From positions 1-41,376 of the forward strand of contig CASDZV010000065.1 in the NCBI GenBank assembly GCA_949285905.1: DNA of 41,376 nucleotides, read 5' to 3'. A program made the translations under genes and the position numbers. Position 1 is the first letter of the stretch; each line of letters opens with the position of its first letter. The notes beneath the pieces are model-generated. The model made no database searches, was not told the origin of the DNA, and saw only the letters and a program-made list of their open reading frames with translations. The DNA comes from an uncultured Spirochaetales bacterium. Its GTDB lineage: Bacteria > Spirochaetota > Spirochaetia > Sphaerochaetales > Sphaerochaetaceae. Positions 1 to 6,634 of this stretch are shown one piece after another.

Positions 1-55
1 CGCTAGTCTTAGGAACTAGTACTTCGGTGTGCGGGTTCGAGTCCCGCCTCTCGCA
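1..55 (+). tRNA. tRNA-Leu(UAG), 3' part
   Basis: The window opens inside a tRNA. An anticodon stem GCTAGT/ACTAGT encloses the loop CTTAGGA, giving anticodon UAG (leucine). It is followed by a class II style variable arm with a TTCGG turn, a T arm GCGGG-TTCGAGT-CCCGC at 31-47, and the 3' acceptor strand CTCTCGC with discriminator A at 55. The long variable arm supports Leu over other isotypes. The 5' acceptor and D arm lie outside the window, and CCA is not encoded. Confidence 0.85.
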
Positions 56-89
56 CGAAACCTAAGCCCGGTGGGTGTATTGGTAAAAT

Positions 90-161
90 GCGGAAATAGC
101 TCAGTGGTAGAGCTCCACCTTGCCAAGGTGGATGTCGCGGGTTCAAGTCCCGTTTTCCGCT
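90..161 (+). tRNA. tRNA-Gly(GCC)
   Basis: A complete cloverleaf can be folded: acceptor GCGGAAA (90-96) pairs with TTTCCGC (154-160), with a D arm TAGCTCAGTGGTAGAGCT, an anticodon stem CCACC/GGTGG around loop TTGCCAA (anticodon GCC, glycine), and a T arm CGGG-TTCAAGT-CCCG. CCA is not encoded. It follows the tRNA-Leu by about 34 bases, so the two are probably co-transcribed and end at the adjacent terminator. Confidence 0.93.
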
Positions 162-165
162 CTAG

Positions 166-203
166 GACCTGATTGTTCCTTAATGGAGAATCAGGTCTTT
201 TTT
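166..203 (+). terminator. Rho-independent terminator after the tRNA pair
   Basis: A 9-bp perfect stem GACCTGATT (166-174) / AATCAGGTC (189-197) with a 14-base loop is followed directly by six T residues. It begins 5 bases after tRNA-Gly and should end the tRNA transcript, separating it from rplU. Confidence 0.9.
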
Positions 204-276
204 CTTTCATTTGCTATTTGATTATTCAAGCATGTAAGATCATAAAACAAAACAACCGTTAGTTTTTATTTGTAGT

Positions 277-305
277 TTTTGCTGTAAATCATGGGAAAAT
301 ATTAT
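277..305 (+). promoter_or_regulatory. Weak candidate promoter for rplU
   Basis: TTTTGC (277-282) and TATTAT (300-305) are separated by 17 bases in the AT-rich gap between the tRNA terminator and rplU. The -35 is poor, so this is a best guess. The remaining 66 bases would form the rplU leader, in which I see no obvious L21-type control hairpin. Confidence 0.35.
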
Positions 306-371
306 TTTTCATATTGCCAAGATATCTCAGAACATGTAGAACACATCCAGACTAATTTGAAAGGAAACGAC

Positions 372-683
372 ATGTACGCACTAGTTGAAATCCTCGGCAA
401 ACAGTACAAGGCTGAAGAAGGCAAGGAACTGGTTGTCGATAAACTCAGTATGGAAGAGGGTTCTTCCTATGAAATTGAGAAGGTTCTGGCTGTCGTTGAT
501 GGGGAAACTGCAAAGTTCGGCGCACCTTATGTTGAAGGTGCAAAGGTAACAGCAACCGTCGGCGCTGAGTTCAGAGGTGAGAAGGTAAAGGTCTACAAGT
601 TCCACAGAAGAAAGGGCTATCGCCGTACACAGGGACACAGAGAGACTTATACAACAATCAAGGTCGAGAAGATCGTAGGCTAA
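372..683 (+). CDS. rplU: 50S ribosomal protein L21
   Basis: This is the small 23S rRNA-binding protein L21 of the large subunit, 103 residues, the normal family length. It begins [17 protein letters not shown], the standard L21 N-terminus, and carries the conserved C-terminal basic signature [16 protein letters not shown] start at ATG 372 rather than the upstream in-frame ATG at 291: the family begins here, and AAAGGAAA gives a ribosome binding site at good distance. It is first in the run rplU-rpmA-obgE, a classic bacterial order, and is probably translated together with rpmA, which starts 13 bases downstream. Confidence 0.96.
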   Translation: MYALVEILGKQYKAEEGKELVVDKLSMEEGSSYEIEKVLAVVDGETAKFGAPYVEGAKVTATVGAEFRGEKVKVYKFHRRKGYRRTQGHRETYTTIKVEKIVG

Positions 684-695
684 GGAGGGAGAGAA

Positions 696-962
696 ATGGC
701 ACATAAGAAAGGTGGCGGATCATCCCGCAACGGACGCGATTCAAACGCACAGCGCCTTGGTGTTAAGAGATTCGGTGGCCAGGTTGTGAAAGCTGGGGAA
801 GTTATTGTCCGCCAGAGAGGAACAAAGATTCACCCTGGTGCAAACTGCGGTTGCGGCAAGGACTATACTCTCTTTGCTCTCGTTGCAGGTACTGTAAAGT
901 TCCACGAGAGAAAGAACCGCAAGTACTGCTCAATTGTTGAGACAGAGGCTAAGGCCGAGTAA
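696..962 (+). CDS. rpmA: 50S ribosomal protein L27
   Basis: L27 reaches into the peptidyl-transferase centre of the 50S subunit. The 88-residue protein begins [20 protein letters not shown], the typical unprocessed L27 N-terminus; no Firmicutes-type cleavable extension is present. The conserved [17 protein letters not shown] stretch follows. A small oddity is [15 protein letters not shown], where many families have a vGxGkDdTLFAL segment, so two cysteines lie close together. A strong AAGGAGGGAGAG lies 5 bases before the ATG. It is followed after 2 bases by obgE, indicating one operon. Confidence 0.97.
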   Translation: MAHKKGGGSSRNGRDSNAQRLGVKRFGGQVVKAGEVIVRQRGTKIHPGANCGCGKDYTLFALVAGTVKFHERKNRKYCSIVETEAKAE

Positions 963-964
963 GA

Positions 965-2008
965 ATGTTCGGTTTCTCCGACGAGACATATATTGATATA
1001 GCTTCCGGCAATGGCGGGCACGGCTGTGTCTCCTTCCGCCGGGAGAAGTTCGTCCCCAAAGGCGGACCCGACGGCGGTGACGGCGGGCGCGGAGGGGACG
1101 TTGTCTTCGTTGTCAGGGACAACCTCCGTACCCTCGGGCACCTGAAGCTTCAGCGCTCATTCCGGGCGGAGAATGGACGACCGGGACAGGGCGCGAGATG
1201 CGCTGGACGCGATGGCAAGGATGTTGAGATACCAGTACCTCCTGGAACTGTGATCAGAAATGCTGAGACAGGTGAGCTGATCAAAGATCTTACAGGACTG
1301 GACCGCTACGTCTTTCTGGAAGGAGGTCGCGGAGGGCTTGGTAACTGGCACTTCCGCACTGCTGTCAGACAGACACCGCGTTTTGCACAGCCGGGTGGAA
1401 AGGGCATTGAGATGCGTGTGGGCCTTGAGCTGCAGATTATTGCAGATATCGGGCTTGTGGGTTTCCCCAATGCAGGCAAGTCATCATTAATCAATCTCTA
1501 TACAAATGCACGCTCTAAAGTAGCGGGTTATCCATTCACTACAAAGATTCCAGTGCTTGGTGTGCTTCGTGAAGGTGACCAGGATATAGTCATCGCAGAT
1601 ATCCCGGGTATCATCGAGGGTGCAAGCGAAGGCAGCGGAATGGGATACAAATTCCTCCGCCACATCTCGAGAACAAAAGGACTTTGCTATCTTGTGGATC
1701 TCTCCGATGAGAATTACCTTGAAGCGTATGATATTCTTTCTGCAGAACTAGGAAAATACAGCGAGGATCTGGGTGCGAAAGATCATATCATTGTCGGTAC
1801 GAAGATTGATGAACCCGATACAGAGGAACGCTTTGAGAAGCTGAAGGCAAAATACAGCAATAATCTTGTCCTTCCTCTTTCCATATACAGAGATGACCTT
1901 CTTGATCCGCTCAGACATGCACTTTTCCGTCTTGCAGGGGAGAAGAAAGAAGAGAAGGGCTTTACTTCGAGGATGGATATGGATGCCCATTACAGAGACG
2001 AGGAATAG
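965..2008 (+). CDS. obgE: GTPase Obg
   Basis: Obg/CgtA is a ribosome-associated GTPase in 50S assembly and stress control. The 347-residue protein has the glycine-rich Obg fold over about residues 1-158 (FVPKGGPDGGDGGRGGDV), then a G domain with P-loop GFPNAGKSSL (about 166-175), switch II DIPGIIEGA and G4 motif GTKID. The C-terminal OCT domain found in some Obg proteins is not apparent, so this is the short form. It lies 2 bases after rpmA, and the last 26 bases overlap nadD, which points to translational coupling. Confidence 0.97.
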   Translation: MFGFSDETYIDIASGNGGHGCVSFRREKFVPKGGPDGGDGGRGGDVVFVVRDNLRTLGHLKLQRSFRAENGRPGQGARCAGRDGKDVEIPVPPGTVIRNAETGELIKDLTGLDRYVFLEGGRGGLGNWHFRTAVRQTPRFAQPGGKGIEMRVGLELQIIADIGLVGFPNAGKSSLINLYTNARSKVAGYPFTTKIPVLGVLREGDQDIVIADIPGIIEGASEGSGMGYKFLRHISRTKGLCYLVDLSDENYLEAYDILSAELGKYSEDLGAKDHIIVGTKIDEPDTEERFEKLKAKYSNNLVLPLSIYRDDLLDPLRHALFRLAGEKKEEKGFTSRMDMDAHYRDEE

Positions 2009-2585
2009 AACAGCGCTTCTTGGCGGCACATTCGACCCCGTGCATATGGGACATGTGCATCTCTTCCATGAGGCTTTTGCAGCGGGGTTCAACCGTCTGA
2101 TAGTAATTCCTGTATACTTATCGAATTTCAAGCGCTCTACACATCCTGCTTCATTTCAATCCCGTGCAGCGATGCTCCATCTTGCCACGCTTGATTATAA
2201 GGATATTTATCCAGACGACACTTTGGATATCGAGATATCTCTCTTTGAAGGTGAAAAAGGTGGAGTGAGCTACACTTCAGATACCATCAGAGCGTTCTAT
2301 GACAAGGCAGAAGATGATGGCAAAGTGAATTTCATCGTCGGCGATGATATCATTCCGACTCTTGGTCACTGGCATGATTTCGATTATCTCAGACGTCATG
2401 TGCGTTTTATCTGTTTCACGCGTCTTGGAAGAGTTGAAAACAGTTCAGGAGCTGAGGTTGTGTTCGTCCCAAGTGATACATATCATGCATCATCGTCGGA
2501 GGTAAGGGCCGGAGATTTCTCTATGCTTGGTAAGAGGGTCAGGGAGTATGTCTATGCGAATAAGCTATACGGAGCTGGAAAATAA
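1983..2585 (+). CDS. nadD: Nicotinate-nucleotide adenylyltransferase
   Basis: NadD transfers AMP from ATP to nicotinate mononucleotide in NAD synthesis. The protein (200 residues from ATG 1983) has the nucleotidyltransferase signature GGTFDPVHMGH near its N-terminus and a C-terminal SDTYHASSSEVR, matching the family ISxTxIR-type motif. The frame stays open upstream inside obgE, but the family start and a GAGG 11 bases upstream favour 1983. It overlaps obgE by 26 bases and yqeK by about 32, so the three genes form a tightly packed, probably coupled, group. Confidence 0.93.
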   Translation: MPITETRNRTALLGGTFDPVHMGHVHLFHEAFAAGFNRLIVIPVYLSNFKRSTHPASFQSRAAMLHLATLDYKDIYPDDTLDIEISLFEGEKGGVSYTSDTIRAFYDKAEDDGKVNFIVGDDIIPTLGHWHDFDYLRRHVRFICFTRLGRVENSSGAEVVFVPSDTYHASSSEVRAGDFSMLGKRVREYVYANKLYGAGK

Positions 2586-3135
2586 AGTCCGTTCAATGAT
2601 CAAGGAAAAGCGCTTCATCCATTCTCTGGGTGTGGTTTCTGTTTCCAGAATGCTTGCAGAGAGGTATGGGTTATCATCCTCCGACGCGGCATACATTGCA
2701 ATCTATCACGATGCTTACCGCTATAGCTGTGATGACACAACCGCCGCGTATTGCCGTGAAAACGGCATCGAGGTCTTTCCTGAAGAGGAGAATGAGCCGA
2801 TGCTGCTGCATGGCGCTCTCTCCGCTATTCATTTCCCTGAAGATGCAGAAGGTCCTGTTCCTGATTTCTTCTGTACTGCAGTGCGGCATCACACACTTGG
2901 ACATAAGACTATGGGCAAGTATGGGGCTGTATTGTATATTGCTGACTATATTGAACCTGGCAGAAAGCATCTTGACGATGACGACAGACAACATATACTC
3001 TCGGGAGAGCGGCTTGAAGATATGATTATCACTATCATGGATATGCAGCAGGCATATTTCGATAGGGAAGGGATGAAGAGCGCAGCTGTCTCTTTGGAAC
3101 TTTATGATTATATCAAAGCAGGCGGAGAGCTATAA
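2554..3135 (+). CDS. yqeK: YqeK-family HD hydrolase (predicted Ap4A hydrolase)
   Basis: This HD-superfamily protein of about 193 residues follows nadD, as in many bacteria. Metal ligands can be seen in FIHSLGVVSVSRM, YHDAYR (the HD pair) and AVRHHTLGH, and YIADYIEPGR is a conserved YqeK segment. Members of the YqeK family cleave diadenosine tetraphosphate to ADP symmetrically; that activity is inferred here from the family. Two nearby starts are possible (2548 and 2554); AGGGAG at 2541-2546 has better spacing for 2554. In related operons rsfS follows closely, but here a structured RNA element separates the two. Confidence 0.9.
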   Translation: MRISYTELENKVRSMIKEKRFIHSLGVVSVSRMLAERYGLSSSDAAYIAIYHDAYRYSCDDTTAAYCRENGIEVFPEEENEPMLLHGALSAIHFPEDAEGPVPDFFCTAVRHHTLGHKTMGKYGAVLYIADYIEPGRKHLDDDDRQHILSGERLEDMIITIMDMQQAYFDREGMKSAAVSLELYDYIKAGGEL

Positions 3136-3149
3136 TATAAGGATTGAAG

Positions 3150-3509
3150 GTCAAGAACCTGACGGGATAAACCCGTAGGCTTGCAAGAGCCTTGCTTGAC
3201 TAGCCTTAGTGACGAGGCTTTCAGTCTCTGAACTACGTTACCGGCGAATGCATAGGCACCGGCGGATGTCGTCCTAGTCCGCCGCTCTGCGGTACATGGT
3301 TAAACAGTCCTGACAGGCAGGGGCAGTGCTGTGTACACGAAACCGCCGGACAACATTGGCGAAGGACTGCGAGGAGAGATTCCTCGCTACTCCAGTGCAG
3401 AGGAGCCTTACCGAAGATTATCTGCACACCTGGTCTGGGACATTCGCCCCTTGCCAGTCTTTGATTCATCTTACAGGACCAGCCTGTAAGTTTCCTCAAA
3501 GAGGATTTT
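3150..3509 (+). ncRNA. HEARO-like (IscB-type OMEGA RNA scaffold) stand-alone element
   Basis: The 374 bases between yqeK and rsfS have no convincing gene but are full of helices: outer GTCAAG (3150-3155)/CTTGAC (3195-3200) enclosing ACGGG/CCCGT; AGCCT (3202-3206)/AGGCT (3215-3219); CGGCGGA (3260-3266)/TCCGCCG (3278-3284); GCGAGGA (3369-3375)/TCCTCGC (3381-3387); TGCAGA (3396-3401)/TCTGCA (3421-3426); CTTACAGG (3470-3477)/CCTGTAAG (3483-3490). CCCGTAGG (3172-3179) and GAACTACGTTACCGG (3230-3244), in this order, resemble the published IscB guide scaffold and HEARO RNA as I recall them. The element abuts ATGA (3510-3513), the flank reported for HEARO insertions and an IscB target-adjacent motif. 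No iscB or isrB is nearby. The family call is from memory and needs a covariance search; structured RNA of some kind is much surer. The 3' limit is inferred. Confidence 0.62.
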
Positions 3510-3854
3510 ATGAAAGATATAACAAAACTGAACGCAGATAAGCTTAAGGATTTTCTCTCAGATCATAAATGCGAGGACATTGTCGCAATTGATGTCTCCG
3601 GCGAATGCACTTGGACAGAGTGTTTCGTCATCGCGACTGTCTCCTCTGTCGGCCATCTTCGTGGTGTTGTCCATCAGATCTGGGATGAGATCAAAGAACT
3701 GGGAATGACTGTATCCAACAGGCACAAATCCCCTGACACTAGTGGCTGGGAACTGATTGACTGTGGTGACATCGTGATCAATCTCATGTCATCGGAACTG
3801 AGAGAGTTCTATAACCTCGAAAAGCTCTGGAAGGCACAGGAGAATCTGATCTGA
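3510..3854 (+). CDS. rsfS: Ribosomal silencing factor RsfS
   Basis: RsfS (Iojap/YbeB family) binds L14 and blocks subunit joining under starvation. The 114-residue product has the family core: DIVAIDVSG, then ECFVIATVSSVGHLRGVVHQIWDE, then SGWELIDCGDIVINLMSSELREFYNLEKLW. Its start codon is the first base after the HEARO-like element. The usable ribosome binding site, AAAGAGG at 3498-3504, lies inside that element, while the presumed original one (AAGGA near 3138) is now about 370 bases upstream. Expression may therefore depend on the inserted RNA. The stop overlaps the next start as TGATG. Confidence 0.95.
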   Translation: MKDITKLNADKLKDFLSDHKCEDIVAIDVSGECTWTECFVIATVSSVGHLRGVVHQIWDEIKELGMTVSNRHKSPDTSGWELIDCGDIVINLMSSELREFYNLEKLWKAQENLI

Positions 3855-4234
3855 TGGCAGACAGAAGGGCAGAGAAGGTCAGTAAGGAGATTGATCGTCA
3901 GGTAGAGGAGCGTGGATACTGCACTGTACCTGATGTGCTCATTGGTATCGGAATGCTTGATGAGAAAAGCTTTCTTGAATGGAAGAAGGGCAATGCGTTC
4001 TGTCTTGAGGATCTCTGCTCATCTGACCTTTCCCGTCTTCATGCTGTCGTAACATCGATAAAAGCCTATGCAGAGGAGTCTGGTCTTAAACCTTCTGTCA
4101 ATAAATATCTCAGGGAAGGAAAGGGTGCACTGCCTCTGCGCTTCACCAAAAGCGGGGACCCTGTTCGCGAGAGACTGTATTCGACTCATTATCTCGATCC
4201 CTGGAGAGCTCAGGAAATAAGGCGAGGAAAATAA
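3854..4234 (+). CDS. Conserved hypothetical protein
   Basis: This 126-residue soluble protein begins MADRRAEKVSKEIDRQVEERG, includes VPDVLIGIGMLDEKSFLEWKKG and ends near RLYSTHYLDPW. I recall similar proteins of this size in unrelated genomes (an EIDxQVxERGY start, then a SGDxxxERLYxTHY segment), but no function is known to me. It has no signal peptide, membrane segment or catalytic motif. It is coupled to rsfS by a TGATG overlap, so it belongs to the same transcript, and it converges with the MATE gene, whose stop lies 2 bases beyond. Confidence 0.8.
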   Translation: MADRRAEKVSKEIDRQVEERGYCTVPDVLIGIGMLDEKSFLEWKKGNAFCLEDLCSSDLSRLHAVVTSIKAYAEESGLKPSVNKYLREGKGALPLRFTKSGDPVRERLYSTHYLDPWRAQEIRRGK

Positions 4235-4235
4235 T

Positions 4236-5576
4236 TCACACGACAGTCTTTGTCTTCCACTTTCCCTTGAGAAAGCGGACTGTGAATAAAAGCCCTCTGC
4301 AATACCAGTCCACAAACATGCCCCACATTACGCCCATAAGCCCCATTCCTAGATAAAGACCGAGTATTCTTGAAAGAAGAACCCTGAACGTCCACATAGA
4401 GAACACGGAGACAACCATCGTGAATTTCGCATCTCCTGCAGCTCTGAGATAATTCGGGATCGTGAATGCAAATGGCCAGAACAATGCTATCTGGACAAGA
4501 TTGAGTCTTGTAGCTTCTATAGCAAGCACGTCTGCCTCTGCTGAGAGATTATACAGCAGCGCAAGTTCCGGAGTGAGTACATACATCGTGATGCTTGTAA
4601 TTCCCATCATCAGATATGTAAGCGAGAGCAGCTTCTTTCCATAATACATTGCGGCATCGTAATTCCTGGCACCACAGCACTGGCCTATGATTGTCACAGC
4701 TGCCATACCTACTGCGCTTCCGGGGATGTTCGCAAATGTCGAGAGTGCATTTACAACTGCATTTGCTGCAATGGAGGCTGTCCCGAGGGAAGCGACTGTA
4801 GAGCTGACTAGGATTTTGCCAACATGGAATATGCTGTTCTCAATACCTGATGGAAGGGCAATTCTCAGTATTCTCCTGATCATTGCGATATCAATCTCAA
4901 GCTTCAGCGGTTTATCCACATGCACTTCTTCTTTTGTTCTTGTGATTCTGTAAAGCATGAAAACGCATGCGACTAGGCGCGAAATGAATGAAGCGATTCC
5001 GGCTCCTTCTGCGCCCATGCCGAAAATATATATGAAGATAGCATTTCCCGTAACATTGATAAGATTCATGATGATGGAGACCAGCATAGTGATCTTGCTC
5101 TTTCCCATCGATCTGAAGAGTGCGTTCGCGCTGTTGAGAAGCGCAAGAAACGGATATGAAAGGACAATAGGGGTGAAGTAATCAAGTGCCGATTGCATTA
5201 CAGCCTGCTCGATATGACCGTATACAAGATTCATTACAGCGGAGCGGAAGATGACCAGCAGGATTGATACCACAGCAGAGAATGAGAGGGAAAGATACAT
5301 CAGCTGCTTTGCTGAAAAGCATGCCGCCTTCCTGTCTTTCTTCCCGAGATATTGGGAAGCAATGACAGCGCCACCTGTTGAGAATGCAGAGAAGAGGAAT
5401 ACAAACAGATTCGAGACAGAATCAACAAGCGATACACCGGAAACAGCGTGCTCGCCATCTGTTGCTACCATGATTGTGTCCATCATGCCTATTGTCACAG
5501 ATAAAAGTGTTTCTATAAGAAGAGGGATGATCAGTGCTCTCAGATAGCGGTTGTCAAATGGCTTTGATTGCTTCAT
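4236..5576 (-). CDS. MATE family efflux transporter
   Basis: This 446-residue integral membrane protein has about 12 hydrophobic segments and the family layout: an N-terminal LIPLLIETLLSVTIGMMDTIMV helix, then GGAVIASQYLGKKD near residue 65, a typical MATE loop, and a second half beginning near ALPSGIENS with a matching QCCGARN loop. MATE proteins export drugs or metabolites by proton or sodium antiport; the substrate cannot be told. It is a lone gene convergent with the rsfS transcript. A 6-bp inverted repeat lies upstream (5604-5626). Confidence 0.9.
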   Translation of the reverse strand: MKQSKPFDNRYLRALIIPLLIETLLSVTIGMMDTIMVATDGEHAVSGVSLVDSVSNLFVFLFSAFSTGGAVIASQYLGKKDRKAACFSAKQLMYLSLSFSAVVSILLVIFRSAVMNLVYGHIEQAVMQSALDYFTPIVLSYPFLALLNSANALFRSMGKSKITMLVSIIMNLINVTGNAIFIYIFGMGAEGAGIASFISRLVACVFMLYRITRTKEEVHVDKPLKLEIDIAMIRRILRIALPSGIENSIFHVGKILVSSTVASLGTASIAANAVVNALSTFANIPGSAVGMAAVTIIGQCCGARNYDAAMYYGKKLLSLTYLMMGITSITMYVLTPELALLYNLSAEADVLAIEATRLNLVQIALFWPFAFTIPNYLRAAGDAKFTMVVSVFSMWTFRVLLSRILGLYLGMGLMGVMWGMFVDWYCRGLLFTVRFLKGKWKTKTVV

Positions 5577-5603
5577 GTCTCCATGATAATCCCTATCTTC
5601 TGC

Positions 5604-5626
5604 ATCTCAACTAAATTAACTGAGAT
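5604..5626. promoter_or_regulatory. Inverted repeat upstream of the MATE gene
   Basis: ATCTCA (5604-5609) and TGAGAT (5621-5626) flank an 11-base centre that is itself nearly symmetric (ACTAAATTAAC). It lies 28 bases before the MATE start codon on the minus strand, where a repressor site would be expected. No regulator gene is adjacent. Confidence 0.35.
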
Positions 5627-5695
5627 TTCAATTCTGCAGAACTGATTTATGCAAGGTTGTAAATTATCAGGTGATGTGATATAAGAAAAAGGGAT

Positions 5696-5723
5696 TTGAC
5701 ACTCATCGGCAAATCGGTAAAAT
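5696..5723 (+). promoter_or_regulatory. Sigma70-type promoter for the small basic protein
   Basis: TTGACA (5696-5701) is perfect, followed after 16 bases by TAAAAT (5718-5723). The likely transcription start near 5730 leaves a short leader carrying a GGAGG ribosome binding site before ATG 5763. It is one of the best-scoring promoters by eye in the window. Confidence 0.75.
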
Positions 5724-5762
5724 GTGTCGGATAGAAAGTCTATAGACCGGAGGAAATGATAT

Positions 5763-5933
5763 ATGGCAGGAAACGTTTCAAAGAACGCACATCGTGAAGG
5801 TGCAAAGGTTCTTCTGAGCAGATGGGGCGGCGCTATCAAGATGAAGAGCGTATTCGAGAATGGAAAGCTTCGCCATGTTGCTTATTGCGAGAAAACAGGC
5901 AATACAGCACGCAAGCCAAAGGATCTGATGTAA
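5763..5933 (+). CDS. Small basic conserved-looking protein, 56 residues
   Basis: A 56-residue lysine/arginine-rich protein begins MAGNVSKNAHREGAKVLLS and ends TARKPKDLM. It is supported by a near-consensus promoter (5696-5723), GGAGGAAA at good spacing, and a stop before the next gene's leader. I do not recognise the family. Regular basic residues and aromatic W/F/Y positions (WGGAIKMKSVF, LRHVAYCEKTG) suggest a small folded nucleic-acid-binding or ribosome-associated protein, but that is a guess. It lies 56 bases upstream of a lipoprotein gene and may share its transcript. Confidence 0.7.
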   Translation: MAGNVSKNAHREGAKVLLSRWGGAIKMKSVFENGKLRHVAYCEKTGNTARKPKDLM

Positions 5934-5989
5934 TTTCAGGTGGGTCCATGTTCATCATGGACCATTTCTTTAAACATATGGAGGTTTAT

Positions 5990-6496
5990 ATGAAGAAAAT
6001 TGCTGCAATTGTTGCTGCATGTCTCGCGCTCTTCGTCCTCTTTGGATGTCAGAGCACTGACGCGCCTGCTGCTACGACAGAGGTTGTGACACCCGCTCCT
6101 GCAGAGACTGCAGAGGCTCCGGCACCGGCACCGGCTCCTGCTCCGGTTGAGGAAGAGGCTCCGGCACCATCTCCAGTGGCTGTGGCAGACGAGCTCACGC
6201 TTTCTTATGAGTATCTTGGGTATGAGCTCGGTATTGAAGCCGCCGATGGAAAAGCAGTCATAACATATCCTGAATGGGTGAGTGAGGCTGATGTCGCTTC
6301 ATTCTTTGGCGCTGAAGTTGCAAAGTACGGCGCAGAGCTTGATGGTGTGCTTTATATGTTCACAGCACCTGGAACTGTTGAGATTGCATATCCTTCTTCA
6401 GTTTCCGCAGCAGCACTTGAGCCTTATGTCGACGGTTTTATTGCTGATCTTCTTTCCTATGTGGAAAGCTTCGACATTCAGCCTGCAACAGTCTGA
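5990..6496 (+). CDS. Lipoprotein with one copy of a YxYxGYEL repeat domain
   Basis: A 168-residue secreted lipoprotein. The signal peptide MKKIAAIVAACLALFVLFGC ends in a lipobox (LFGC), so the cysteine at residue 20 should be lipidated. A Pro/Ala/Glu-rich linker follows (about 27-60), then one domain of about 90 residues beginning LSYEYLGYELGIEA and including ITYPEWVSEADVASFF and a closing DLLSYV. The same domain occurs four times in the next protein, so the pair arose by duplication. ATG 5990 is chosen for its GGAGG site and signal peptide. It ends at a clear terminator. Function unknown; cell-envelope location inferred. Confidence 0.88.
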   Translation: MKKIAAIVAACLALFVLFGCQSTDAPAATTEVVTPAPAETAEAPAPAPAPAPVEEEAPAPSPVAVADELTLSYEYLGYELGIEAADGKAVITYPEWVSEADVASFFGAEVAKYGAELDGVLYMFTAPGTVEIAYPSSVSAAALEPYVDGFIADLLSYVESFDIQPATV

Positions 6497-6517
6497 TTAG
6501 TCATATTAATATGCAAG

Positions 6518-6550
6518 CCCCTGTCCGAAAAACAGGGGTTTTTGCTTTTT
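6518..6550 (+). terminator. Rho-independent terminator after the first repeat lipoprotein
   Basis: CCCCTGT (6518-6524) and ACAGGGG (6532-6538) form a 7-bp GC-rich stem with a 7-base loop, followed by TTTTTGCTTTTT. It separates the two repeat lipoproteins into different transcripts. Confidence 0.9.
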
Positions 6551-6634
6551 ATTAACCTGAATTTCTCTTTCTTATTACATAGGCTATGTTAAAATTTCTT
6601 CTAAATAGCGGATTATCGCTTCAAGGAGGAAAAA

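Noticed and set aside
3136..3509. RNase P RNA, tmRNA, SRP RNA or a self-splicing intron in this gap
   Set aside because: I looked for the RNase P GAGGAAAGTCC and AGTGCAACAGA cores, the tmRNA acceptor end, the SRP GGAAGCAGCC loop and a group II domain V; none is present.
3326..3541. A 71-residue frame across the yqeK-rsfS gap
   Set aside because: It runs through the helices of the HEARO-like element, overlaps the rsfS start in another frame, lacks a ribosome binding site and shows no family features.
6282..6500. A 72-residue frame inside the first repeat lipoprotein gene
   Set aside because: It is a shadow in another frame of the lipoprotein coding region, without its own start signal.
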